Origin: Variovorax sp. PAMC26660
GTDB taxonomy: Bacteria; Pseudomonadota; Gammaproteobacteria; Burkholderiales; Burkholderiaceae_C
Length of the DNA stretch: 64,000 nt
Direction: 5' to 3'
NCBI RefSeq assembly: GCF_014302995.1
Contig: NZ_CP060295.1
Location: 806,001 to 870,000 of the forward strand
Shown piece by piece: positions 23,793 through 31,557 of the stretch. Below the pieces are notes generated by a model. It had not been told where the DNA came from. It saw only the letters and a program-made list of their open reading frames with translations, and ran no database searches. Made by a program: the position numbers and the translations under genes. Positions within the stretch are counted from its first letter, which is position 1; each line of letters starts with the position of its first letter.

Positions 23793-25850
23793 TCACAGGG
23801 CGACGGCGTCCGTCCTCCGGGCGGCACCCGCCAGGGCTGCCGTGCTCGCAGCCTGTGCGCGCTGGATGCGCGGCATCGCGCCCACGTCGATGATGAAAGC
23901 CACGCTGCCATCGCCCAGGATGGTCGCGGCCGAGATGCCCGGCACCTTGCGGTAGTTGGTCTCCAGGTTCTTCACTACCACCTGGTGCTGGCCGAGCAGT
24001 TCGTCCACCATCAGCGCGAAGCGGCTGTCGTCGGCCTGCACGATCACCAGAATGCCCTGCGTGGGATGGGTCTGCGCGCCGGCCACGTCGAACACGCGGT
24101 GCAGCTCGATCAGCGGCAGGTACTCGCCGCGCACGCGGATCACATGGCCGTCGGCGGTGATCGAATGCAGGTGCTCCGGCAACGGCTGCAGCGACTCGAT
24201 CACGTAACTCAGCGGCAGGATGTAGGCCTCGTCACCCACCTTGACCGACATGCCGTTCAGGATGGCGAGTGTCAGCGGCAGCACGATGCGCGTGGTGGTG
24301 CCCTGCCCGCCGCGCGAATGGATCTCGACGTGGCCGCCCATCTCCTGGATGTTGCGCTTGACCACGTCCATGCCGACGCCACGGCCCGAGATGTCGGTGA
24401 TCTGCTCGGCGGTGGAAAAGCCGGGCGCGAAGATCAGTTGCCACACCTCTTCGTCGGGCATCGTTTCACTCACCGCCATGCCCTGCTGCATGGCCTTGGC
24501 GAGGATGCGTTCGCGGTTCAGGCCCGCGCCGTCGTCGCTGACCTCGATCACGATGTTGCCGCCATGGTGTTGCGCCGAGAGCAGCAGTTGGCCGGTGGCG
24601 TCCTTGCCCTTGGCCAGGCGCACTTCGGGGGTCTCGATGCCGTGGTCCAGGCTGTTGCGCACCAGGTGCGTGAGCGGGTCGACGATGCGTTCGATCAAGC
24701 CCTTGTCGAGTTCGGTTTCCTTGCCGTAGGTGTCCAGGCGCACCTGCTTGCCGAGCTTGGCGCTGACATCGCGGATCACGCGCGGGAAGCGGCTGAATAC
24801 GTAGTCCATCGGCATCATGCGGATGGACATCACCGATTCTTGCAGGTCGCGCGCATTGCGCTCCAGGTGGCCCAGGCCACTCAGGAAACGCTCGTAGGCC
24901 ACCGGATCGAGCATGGTCGCGGCCTGCGTGAGCATCGACTGCGTGATGACGAGTTCGCCCACCAGATTGATGAGCTGGTCGACCTTCTCGACGTCGACGC
25001 GGATGGAGCTGGACTCCTTGGCGCCGGGGGCTGCTGCGGCGGCCGCCGGTGCGGCTGCTGCTTGCACTGGGGCGGCGGCGACCGGCGCCTTGGCGGGTTC
25101 CTCGGCAACCACCACAGGTGCGGGTGCGGGCGCCGCCACGGGCGTCTCGGCCTCGGCGACTTCGCGCGTGATGTCGATCTGCGACTCGTCGATGACGAAG
25201 CAGCACACGGCAACGATGTCGTCGGGGTCGCAGGTGGTTTCGAGCATCACCGTGAACTGGTCGTTGCTGCGCGTGCGCGACAGGACCTTGCCCAGGTTGG
25301 TCAGCTCGCCGGCAAGCAGCTCGCATTCGCTGTCGGACAGGCGTGCGAAGCGGATGCGCAGCACGCCGTCGCCTCCACCGCTGGCGGCGACCGGTGCCGC
25401 AGCGACCGGGGCGGCCACCGGCGCGGGCACAGGTGCCGCCGCAGGGGCCGCCGCGCTTTCAGCGCCGCTCTCCAGTGCCAGTTGGTGAAGCACGCCACAG
25501 ATGTGCGCGACCATTTCAGGATCCGGCTCCTTGCCGGCCTGGTAGGCGGTGAGTTGTTCTTGCAAGGCGTCCTTCGTTTCCAGAAAGGCATCGATCATCG
25601 AACCGCTCAGGCGCAGTTGCCCGTGGCGGGCCCTGTCCAGAAGCGTTTCGAGCACGTGCGTGGTGTTGGTCAAGGCGGTGAAACCGAACGTCGCCGCGCC
25701 ACCCTTGATCGAGTGCGCCGCGCGGAAGATGGCGTTGAGCTGCTCGCTGTCCGGCGCCTCGACGTCGAGGTCGAGCAGCAACTGCTCCATCTCCGCCAGA
25801 AGCTCGATGGCTTCGACGAAGAAGGCCTGGGTGAATTGACTGAGGTCCAT
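23793..25850 (-). CDS. cheA: chemotaxis sensor histidine kinase CheA
   Basis: A 685-residue kinase. The P1 domain carries the phospho-acceptor His in IFRAAHSIKGGAATFG (about residue 47). A P2-like segment follows, linked by two Ala/Pro-rich stretches. Dimerisation helices precede the ATPase domain with LVRNSLDHGIETPE (N box), DDGAGLNRERI (G1), FAPGFSTAEQITDISGRGVGMDVV (F and G2) and a CheW-like P5 domain ending in IDVGAMPRIQRA. The start at MDLSQFTQAFF (25850) has GGAG 8 bases upstream. CheA phosphorylates CheY and CheB when receptors are unliganded. Confidence 0.97.
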   Translation of the reverse strand: MDLSQFTQAFFVEAIELLAEMEQLLLDLDVEAPDSEQLNAIFRAAHSIKGGAATFGFTALTNTTHVLETLLDRARHGQLRLSGSMIDAFLETKDALQEQLTAYQAGKEPDPEMVAHICGVLHQLALESGAESAAAPAAAPVPAPVAAPVAAAPVAASGGGDGVLRIRFARLSDSECELLAGELTNLGKVLSRTRSNDQFTVMLETTCDPDDIVAVCCFVIDESQIDITREVAEAETPVAAPAPAPVVVAEEPAKAPVAAAPVQAAAAPAAAAAAPGAKESSSIRVDVEKVDQLINLVGELVITQSMLTQAATMLDPVAYERFLSGLGHLERNARDLQESVMSIRMMPMDYVFSRFPRVIRDVSAKLGKQVRLDTYGKETELDKGLIERIVDPLTHLVRNSLDHGIETPEVRLAKGKDATGQLLLSAQHHGGNIVIEVSDDGAGLNRERILAKAMQQGMAVSETMPDEEVWQLIFAPGFSTAEQITDISGRGVGMDVVKRNIQEMGGHVEIHSRGGQGTTTRIVLPLTLAILNGMSVKVGDEAYILPLSYVIESLQPLPEHLHSITADGHVIRVRGEYLPLIELHRVFDVAGAQTHPTQGILVIVQADDSRFALMVDELLGQHQVVVKNLETNYRKVPGISAATILGDGSVAFIIDVGAMPRIQRAQAASTAALAGAARRTDAVAL

Positions 25851-25902
25851 CTGGTTGCTCCGGGGCCGGCGCGCTGGCGTGGCCACTTGGGTGTTGTCGT
25901 TG

Positions 25903-26853
25903 TTATTCCGCCGCGACGGTTGCCTTGGGCGCCACCGGCTTCGCGGCTTCGCTGGAGACACGGGCGGCACCGGCACCAGCGTTCGTCGCGGACGGCAGGC
26001 CGCCCACGCGCGTGACACCGGCGTCGTTGCTGTTTTCCCGCTCGATGCGCTCCTGCGTGCGATGGTTCAGCAGGATGATGCTGATGCGGCGATTGATGGG
26101 GTTGCGCGGATCGGCCCGGTCCAGGTGCATGCTGTCGGCCAGGCCGATCACGCGCAGCACCTTGTCTTCGGTCATGCCGCCGACCACCAGCTCGCGCCGA
26201 GAGGCATTGGCGCGGTCGGCCGACAGTTCCCAGTTGCCGTAGGAACGGTCGTTGGTGTAGACGATGGCGTCGGTGTGACCCGACAGCGTGAGCTTGTTCG
26301 GCAGGCCATTGAGCGCGGGCGCCAGCTCGCGCAGGATGGCGCGCATGTGCGGCACCACGCGGGCGCTGGCCAGCTCGAACATCGGGCGGTTCTCGCTGTC
26401 CACGATCTGCAGGCGCAGGCCCTCGGTCGTGATGTCGATCAATATCTGCGAGCGGAACTGCTGGAACACCGGGCTCTTCTCGATCAACTCGTCCAGCTTC
26501 TTCTTCATCTCGACCAGGCGGCTGGCGTCGGCCTCGTCCTCGCTGGCCGTCTCGGTGTGCTTGACCTCGCCCTCGACATGCATCACGTCGGCGCCGCCGC
26601 CCGGGATCATGCTGGTGCTCAGGCTGCTCTTGTCACCGCCGGCCATCGCAACGCGCAGCGGCATGCGAAAGTGCTCGGCAATGCCTTCGCGCTGCTTGGG
26701 GCTCGAAATCGACAGCAGCCACATGACGAGGAAGAACGCCATCATGGCCGTCATGAAGTCGGCATAGGCGATCTTCCAGCCGCCGCCATGATGGGCGCCG
26801 CCGCCCGCCTTGTGGACGTGCTTGATGATGATCCGGGGCTTGCCTTCGCTCAT
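25903..26853 (-). CDS. motB: flagellar motor stator protein MotB
   Basis: A 316-residue stator subunit. The single membrane helix carries the proton-accepting Asp32 in YADFMTAMMAFFLVMWLLSI, and the OmpA-like peptidoglycan-binding domain spans about 150-270 (LTLSGHTDAIVYTND; SADRANASRRELV; INRRISIILLN). The Ala/Pro-rich C-terminal tail is not conserved. It follows motA by 42 bases. The Asp indicates a proton-driven motor in principle, although sequence alone cannot exclude sodium. Confidence 0.96.
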   Translation of the reverse strand: MSEGKPRIIIKHVHKAGGGAHHGGGWKIAYADFMTAMMAFFLVMWLLSISSPKQREGIAEHFRMPLRVAMAGGDKSSLSTSMIPGGGADVMHVEGEVKHTETASEDEADASRLVEMKKKLDELIEKSPVFQQFRSQILIDITTEGLRLQIVDSENRPMFELASARVVPHMRAILRELAPALNGLPNKLTLSGHTDAIVYTNDRSYGNWELSADRANASRRELVVGGMTEDKVLRVIGLADSMHLDRADPRNPINRRISIILLNHRTQERIERENSNDAGVTRVGGLPSATNAGAGAARVSSEAAKPVAPKATVAAE

Positions 26854-26895
26854 GGTCGCTTGCTCGTTCGCTGTTTCACTCGACGCGCGGAGGCA

Positions 26896-27756
26896 TCAGC
26901 GCGCCTTGACTTCCCGGACGTGGTCGTCCAGCTCGGTGAAGGAAGGACGCTCGGTCGAGAACAGCACCTTGCGGCCGAACTCCACGGCCAGTTGCGGCGC
27001 GTAGCCGTTCAGGCTGGCGAGCAGCGTGACCTTGGCGCACTGGTAGATCTTCATGCCCTCTTCCACCTTCTGCTCGATCAGCGAGGCCAGCGGCGACACG
27101 AAGCCGTAGGCCAGCAGCACGCCCAGGAAGGTGCCGACCATCGCGTGCGCGATCAGCGCGCCCATCTCGGAAGGCGGCAGGTTGGCGGAGGCCAGCGCAT
27201 GCACCACGCCCATCACGGCGGCGACGATGCCCAGCGCGGGCAGTGCGTCGCCCACGCGCGAGAGGCTGTGGCCGGGCACGGCGGCCTCGTGGCGGATGGT
27301 CTCGATCTCGTGGTCCATCAGGGCCTCGATCTCGTGCGCGTCGGTGTTGCCGCTGATCACCAGTCGCAGGTAGTCGCACAGGAAGACGGTGATGCCCTCG
27401 TGCGCCATGATGCTCGGGTAGCGGCCGAAGATCTCGCTCTGGGCCGGGTCCTCGACGTCGGACTCCAGCTTCATCATGCCTTCCTTGCGGGCCTTCGCGA
27501 GCAGCTCGTACAGCAGCGCCAGCAGGTCCATGTAGAGCTGGCGGTTGTGCTTGGAGGAGCGCAGCAGCAGCGGCAGTTCCTTGATGGTCGCCTTGATGGT
27601 CTTGCCGTTGTTGCCCGCGATGAACGCGCCGAGCGCGGAGCCGCCGATCATGAGCAACTCCACCGGTTGGAACAGGACGCCGAAGTGCCCGCCCATGAGG
27701 CCGTAGCCACCAAAGACCGCACCGATCACCACGAGATATCCAACCAGAACCAGCAC
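26896..27756 (-). CDS. motA: flagellar motor stator protein MotA
   Basis: A 286-residue stator subunit with four membrane segments (about 1-20, 30-50, 170-190 and 200-220). The cytoplasmic loop carries the charged motor-interface region, and AVPGHSLSRVGDALPALGIVAAVMGVVHAL contains helix 3. The start is a GTG (27756) preceded by GGGGA. It is transcribed leftward from just below flhC, from which it is separated by a terminator-like hairpin at 27788-27812, so the mot-che genes probably have their own promoter in the short gap or arise by readthrough. Confidence 0.96.
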   Translation of the reverse strand: MLVLVGYLVVIGAVFGGYGLMGGHFGVLFQPVELLMIGGSALGAFIAGNNGKTIKATIKELPLLLRSSKHNRQLYMDLLALLYELLAKARKEGMMKLESDVEDPAQSEIFGRYPSIMAHEGITVFLCDYLRLVISGNTDAHEIEALMDHEIETIRHEAAVPGHSLSRVGDALPALGIVAAVMGVVHALASANLPPSEMGALIAHAMVGTFLGVLLAYGFVSPLASLIEQKVEEGMKIYQCAKVTLLASLNGYAPQLAVEFGRKVLFSTERPSFTELDDHVREVKAR

Positions 27757-27787
27757 GCGCTTCCCCTATGCCCTGAGGCGTCAAATC

Positions 27788-27812
27788 AAAAACCCCGCAC
27801 CGGAGCGCGAGG
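27788..27812 (-). terminator. rho-independent terminator after flhDC
   Basis: On the minus strand CCTCGC pairs with GCGGGG (one G-U) around an 8-base loop and is followed at once by TTTTTG. It lies 7 bases past the flhC stop and 31 bases upstream of the motA start, so it should separate flhDC mRNA from the mot-che operon, fully or partly. Confidence 0.65.
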
Positions 27813-27819
27813 CACTTCC

Positions 27820-28407
27820 CTAGACAGCGCCGCCGATGTCCAGCACCGGCGCCACGGAGATCAGGCCGCCACGGCGCACTTCCAGCACCTTGGGCTTGCG
27901 TGCCTTGCCCGCGCGCGAAGGCGGACGACAGAGCACGCACACGTAGCCGTTCTTGTTGTCGTGCGCATGGGCCACGAAGTGGCCGCCGCAGCGGCTGCAG
28001 GTGCTCAGTTGCAGCATGTCGCTGTCGAAGAACCGCACCATGGTCTCGGCGCGGGTGAAGTCGAGCACGACCTCGCCACCCTGCGACTCGACCTGCTCCG
28101 AATAAAGGCGGTAGGCCTTGATGAGTGCGGGCAGCTCGCTCTCGTCGGCTTCGTCGAGCATGAAGCGGTAGATGTTGTAGAACATCGACGAGTGGATGTT
28201 GGCCAGCCAGGTCATGTACCAGTCGGTAGAAAACGGCAGCAGGCCCTTGGGCGGCGAGACGCCCTTGAGTTCCTTGTACAGGCGGATCAGGCGTTCCCGG
28301 CTCAGTTGCACTGCGGCTTCCAGGAACTGGAGGCGCGCCCCCAGCCCGATCAGTTGGACGGCAAGCTGAACCTGCCGGACCTCGCCCAGAACGCTTTTGC
28401 GAGTCAT
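27820..28407 (-). CDS. flhC: flagellar master transcriptional activator subunit FlhC
   Basis: A 195-residue FlhC. The zinc site is formed by CSRCGGHFVAHAH and CVLCRPP (two C-x2-C pairs), and the N-terminal helices include IGLGARLQFLEAAVQLSRERLIRLYKELKG. FlhC binds DNA as the FlhD4C2 complex and switches on middle flagellar genes. The ATG overlaps the flhD stop by 4 bases. This enterobacterial-type master regulator is also usual in Burkholderiales. Confidence 0.97.
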   Translation of the reverse strand: MTRKSVLGEVRQVQLAVQLIGLGARLQFLEAAVQLSRERLIRLYKELKGVSPPKGLLPFSTDWYMTWLANIHSSMFYNIYRFMLDEADESELPALIKAYRLYSEQVESQGGEVVLDFTRAETMVRFFDSDMLQLSTCSRCGGHFVAHAHDNKNGYVCVLCRPPSRAGKARKPKVLEVRRGGLISVAPVLDIGGAV

Positions 28408-28790
28408 GCAGCCGCCGCGCCAGCTTCACGCAGTTGCGCCTGCCTTTGCGCCTGTCGCGCAGTCATCAGGATCGACATGTGCGCCTGCTGCAGCGCGGGC
28501 TCCTTGCCCTCGCCGACCACCGCGAACATCGGCCGATCATCCAGCCGGAAGCTGCACAACAGGAAATTGGAGGCGGCCAGTTTCACGATCTGGCTGAGCG
28601 ACATGTTCGCCAGCAAATCGGCCAGCTCGCGCCCTACGCCCAATCGAAACATGGCCTCCGCCCGGTCCTGTTTCACCAGCTTCTGTGCAAGCAGCATATA
28701 GGCCAGATTAATCTCGCCGATTTCCCTCGAAATCACGCCGCTTGCGTTGACATTGCAATTTTCCATGCTCATTTCCATTTCCGATTCCAT
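28404..28790 (-). CDS. flhD: flagellar master transcriptional activator subunit FlhD
   Basis: A 128-residue FlhD with the core EIGEINLAYMLLAQKLVKQDRAEAMFRLG and LANMSLSQIVKLAASNFLLCSFR. I start at ATG 28790, which has GGAG 6 bases upstream; a TTG six codons earlier is possible. The N-terminus is Met/Glu-rich, with several nearby ATG codons. A 19-base palindrome lies 24 bases upstream, in an unusually AT-rich leader, and is the obvious candidate for control of the whole flagellar hierarchy. Confidence 0.95.
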   Translation of the reverse strand: MESEMEMSMENCNVNASGVISREIGEINLAYMLLAQKLVKQDRAEAMFRLGVGRELADLLANMSLSQIVKLAASNFLLCSFRLDDRPMFAVVGEGKEPALQQAHMSILMTARQAQRQAQLREAGAAAA

Positions 28791-28814
28791 GTCCACTCCG
28801 CGTTTCAATCAATC

Positions 28815-28833
28815 GTGTATACATTATATACAC
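28815..28833. promoter_or_regulatory. perfect 19-base palindrome in the flhDC leader
   Basis: GTGTATA and TATACAC flank a 5-base centre (CATTA), giving a perfect 7-5-7 dyad 25-43 bases upstream of the flhD ATG. It could be an operator for a dimeric regulator or an mRNA hairpin. TATAAT also occurs within the same stretch on the minus strand, so it may overlap the -10 element. Confidence 0.6.
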
Positions 28834-29112
28834 AAAGTTTTACACTTTGAAGACTTTGTCATGCTATCGGTGAAAAAACGTAGGATGAATCTGACACCGT
28901 GAAGACTTCTCTCCTATGAGAGCGCTCCTCGAAGCTCGATGCGAGTGAATCCCATCCGCGAAATTAGTTGTTACAGATAACCTTTTTGGATGGGAATTTA
29001 TACGCCGCCAAAATTGAATTGATAAAGACTATTGACCCTCTTTACATATCGATCAATGGCGATTGTTTCAACTTTCCGATGATTCATTACTTTGAATAGA
29101 ACCACCGGTTAT
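28834..29112. other. AT-rich non-coding flhDC control region
   Basis: Together with the palindrome this makes a gene-free stretch of 322 bases (28791-29112), markedly richer in A and T than the surrounding genes. I see no coding frame. It contains an inverted repeat, CCCATCC (28951-28957) with GGATGGG (28988-28994), around a 30-base spacer, and the small palindrome GAGCGCTC near 28920. Long, curved, AT-rich leaders are typical of flhDC, where several regulators act. Confidence 0.6.
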
Positions 29113-29421
29113 TTAATGCACCGGCCGGCCTGCGCCGATGGTGGTTGGAATTGCAGCCTTTTCTTCCAGGCCATAGATCCACGCCATCACTTCGGCGACC
29201 GCCAGATAGAGCTGCGGCGGGATCTGCTGATCGAGATCCACCTGCATCAACAGCTTCACCAGGTCGGCTGACGAGTGCACATAGAGCCCGTTCTCTCGGG
29301 CCTCCCGCATGATCGATTCGGCCACCACGCCATAGCCCTTGGCCACGACCACCGGAGCCTTGGTCTTGTCCGCGTACGAGAGCGCGATCGCGCTGTTGCG
29401 GTTGTCCAGGGCGTCGCTCAT
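29113..29421 (-). CDS. stand-alone FlhB C-terminal domain protein (FlhX-like)
   Basis: A 102-residue protein matching only the cytoplasmic C-terminal domain of FlhB: ALSYADKTKAPVVVAKGYGVVAESIMREARENGLYVH, then IPPQLYLAVAEVMAWIYGLE. It begins downstream of where NPTH would be, so the cleavage motif is absent. Such proteins can substitute for the released FlhB C-domain in export switching. Its ATG overlaps the stop of the FliK-like gene by 4 bases. The pairing of a second FliK-like protein with an FlhB C-domain suggests a regulatory module. Confidence 0.85.
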   Translation of the reverse strand: MSDALDNRNSAIALSYADKTKAPVVVAKGYGVVAESIMREARENGLYVHSSADLVKLLMQVDLDQQIPPQLYLAVAEVMAWIYGLEEKAAIPTTIGAGRPVH

Positions 29422-30728
29422 GCGTGCGCCTTCGCCATGACCTGCACCTGCTGAAGCTGGAGGCCGGCCGCCTCGAAGCGCTGCGCGAGCTGGCCGGCAT
29501 CGCCACGCATGCGAGCCATGGTGGACGCCTGGCTCGCGGACAGATGCGCCTGCATCGTCGGGCCGCTCACGCTCAGGCGCAGATCGACTTCGCCCAGTCG
29601 CGGCAGCACCAACGACACCGTGGTCGACCAGCGCCGCTGGCTCTCTTCGTCGGCGCCCGCGCCACTGCGAGCATCGGACTTCGCTTGTTGTTGTTCTTCT
29701 TCGATCGACCACGCCATCGGCACCTCGGGCCAGGCCTGACCGCTCCAGCGGAAGGCGGCGCTGGCCAGCAGGTCGAGTTGCTGGTGCACGAGCGTGACGG
29801 CCTGCGGATGAATCACCTCGCCACGCACTGCCTGTGCAACGGCCGGGCTGTCCGCCAGACGGGTGTTCTCGTTCGCACGGTGCGCCGGCATCGAATCCAG
29901 CACGTTACCGGACGATGCGGTTTCGGGCTGGCGGTAGGCCGCCTGAACACGTGCCGCGTCGGAAGAAGAAACCTGCTCTGCATTCGGCGCCGTGTTTGCG
30001 GCGGGCGATGCCGCAAGGCCCTGCGTCGACGCATTGCCGGGCGCAGCCTGCGGCGCGGTCGCATGCATTGCCGCGCGCGGCGCCTGGCCTGCAGCACTGT
30101 CGTCCGGTGCCGATGCAAAGGGCTGTTGTGCAACGCCGGCCTGCAACGCATCCTGCAGCGCGGCCGACCCGAGCGCCTGTGCAAACGCTTGCGGCACCGC
30201 CGCCGTAGCAACAGCAGCCTGTGCGGCAACAGGCGTCGCCCAGCGTGCCTGCGGCTCGCGTGCCATCTGCGCCAGGGTGCGCGTGCCCGTCGCGAACTCC
30301 GCCAGGTGCGACTCATAGAACAGCCCGCTGCCCGACACCGTCTGCGCCAGCGCGCCGGCCAGCGCCGGGGCACTCGCGGGTTGCCGCGAAGGCCACAGCG
30401 GCGCAGCACCGCGCACCGGTCCCGGCTCCGCCTGCAGATCCGCCAGCACCGCACCGATCACACGTGCCGCTATCGACAACTGCGTCGCCACCGAGGGCGG
30501 CGCGCCCGTGCCGGGCTGCGCCACGCCGCCGCCGCCCGACACCGCGCCCGGCAGTTGCCGGTCGAGCGCCGCATTGGAAGGCAACCGCACATCGTTGGCG
30601 AGCTTGCCGATGCCGAGCGCCGCGCCGGGCGCGCCGATGGTGGCTTCAGGCTTGATGCCCAGCACGTCGAGCCGCGGCGTCAGCCTCGCGGCCAGCAGCG
30701 CATCGATCAATCCGGTCAGTCCACTCAT
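29418..30728 (-). CDS. FliK-like flagellar hook-length control protein (second copy)
   Basis: A 436-residue protein with a long Ala/Gln/Pro-rich N-terminal region and a conserved FliK C-terminal domain (about 335-436). That domain contains STTVSLVLPRLGEVDLRLSVSGPTMQAHLSA and ends RFEAAGLQLQQVQVMAKAHA. Another FliK is encoded at 41450-42859 in the fliF-R operon. This copy lies downstream of fliDST and is coupled to the FlhB C-domain gene. It could measure hook or rod length in parallel, or modulate export specificity for the filament cap and chaperones; the exact role is not deducible. Confidence 0.78.
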   Translation of the reverse strand: MSGLTGLIDALLAARLTPRLDVLGIKPEATIGAPGAALGIGKLANDVRLPSNAALDRQLPGAVSGGGGVAQPGTGAPPSVATQLSIAARVIGAVLADLQAEPGPVRGAAPLWPSRQPASAPALAGALAQTVSGSGLFYESHLAEFATGTRTLAQMAREPQARWATPVAAQAAVATAAVPQAFAQALGSAALQDALQAGVAQQPFASAPDDSAAGQAPRAAMHATAPQAAPGNASTQGLAASPAANTAPNAEQVSSSDAARVQAAYRQPETASSGNVLDSMPAHRANENTRLADSPAVAQAVRGEVIHPQAVTLVHQQLDLLASAAFRWSGQAWPEVPMAWSIEEEQQQAKSDARSGAGADEESQRRWSTTVSLVLPRLGEVDLRLSVSGPTMQAHLSASQASTMARMRGDAGQLAQRFEAAGLQLQQVQVMAKAHA

Positions 30729-30747
30729 GGTTGCGGCATCCGGTCAG

Positions 30748-31080
30748 TCAGTGCGTCGGCCCGTAGGCCTTGCCCAGGTTCTTCTGCTGATGGAGATGCC
30801 CCATCCTGCCAAGGAGGTCGTCGATCTGCGGCTTGATCAGGCCGGACACTTCGGCCTGCTCCACGCGGATGCGGTCGATCAGGCGCAGCACCATCTCGAC
30901 CTGCGTCGCGTCCAGCGCCTCCTGCGGCTCGATGAGCTTCAACTTGTCGACGAGCGCCGAGCACCGGGACTCCAGCTCCGGCAGCCGACCCCATTCCTTG
31001 GCGCGTGCCAGCACCAGCATCAACGAGATGCTGGAGGCAAGCTCCTCGTAGCAATGAACGACCTCACTCTGGACTAACAT
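30748..31080 (-). CDS. fliT: flagellar export chaperone FliT
   Basis: A 110-residue all-helical protein in the position of FliT, after fliS. The N-terminal helix (CYEELASSISLMLVLARAKEWGRLPELESRCSALV) fits the FliT family, whose members bind the filament cap FliD and, in enterobacteria, inhibit FlhDC. Similarity in this family is low, and the assignment rests on size, helical pattern and place in the fliD-fliS-fliT order. Confidence 0.82.
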   Translation of the reverse strand: MLVQSEVVHCYEELASSISLMLVLARAKEWGRLPELESRCSALVDKLKLIEPQEALDATQVEMVLRLIDRIRVEQAEVSGLIKPQIDDLLGRMGHLHQQKNLGKAYGPTH

Positions 31081-31110
31081 TTTTTCCTGTCTTCAATAGC
31101 GACCCGCGCA

Positions 31111-31530
31111 TCAGCCGCGGGCCCGGCCGTCGATCTCCCGCCATGCGGAAGCAATGTTCTCGAGCAACGCGTCGGCCTCGTCCAGCGCCTGCACGTCGTT
31201 GTGCAGGTTGGCGCGAAACAGCCGCTGCACGATGTAGTCGTACAGCGCCGACAGGTTGCCCACGAGCTCGGCGCCGGCATCGCCGGCCGCCGTGGCGTCG
31301 AGCCCGGCCTTCAGGCCGTTGTCCACGATGCCGATGGCCTTCGAGATGGCGTTGCCCTTGGCTTCGCCCTCGCCCGCCACCATGTGATGCCGGGCCATGC
31401 CGATGGCGGTCTTGGCGCCGTCGAAAAGCATGACGATGAGCTGGTGCGGCGACGCGCTCATCACGCTGGTTTCCACGCCGACGCGCGCGTACGCGCCAGC
31501 GCCGGTGCGAAAGTTGTGAGGGGTGTACAT
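31111..31530 (-). CDS. fliS: flagellin export chaperone FliS
   Basis: A 139-residue helical chaperone that binds the C-terminus of flagellin and prevents premature polymerisation. The signature ASPHQLIVMLFDGAKTAIGMARHHM is clear, and the N-terminus MYTPHNFRTGAGAYARVGVETSV is typical. It follows fliD by 27 bases. Confidence 0.96.
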   Translation of the reverse strand: MYTPHNFRTGAGAYARVGVETSVMSASPHQLIVMLFDGAKTAIGMARHHMVAGEGEAKGNAISKAIGIVDNGLKAGLDATAAGDAGAELVGNLSALYDYIVQRLFRANLHNDVQALDEADALLENIASAWREIDGRARG

Positions 31531-31557
31531 CGGCTGTGGCTCCAGGTCTTCGTCTTG

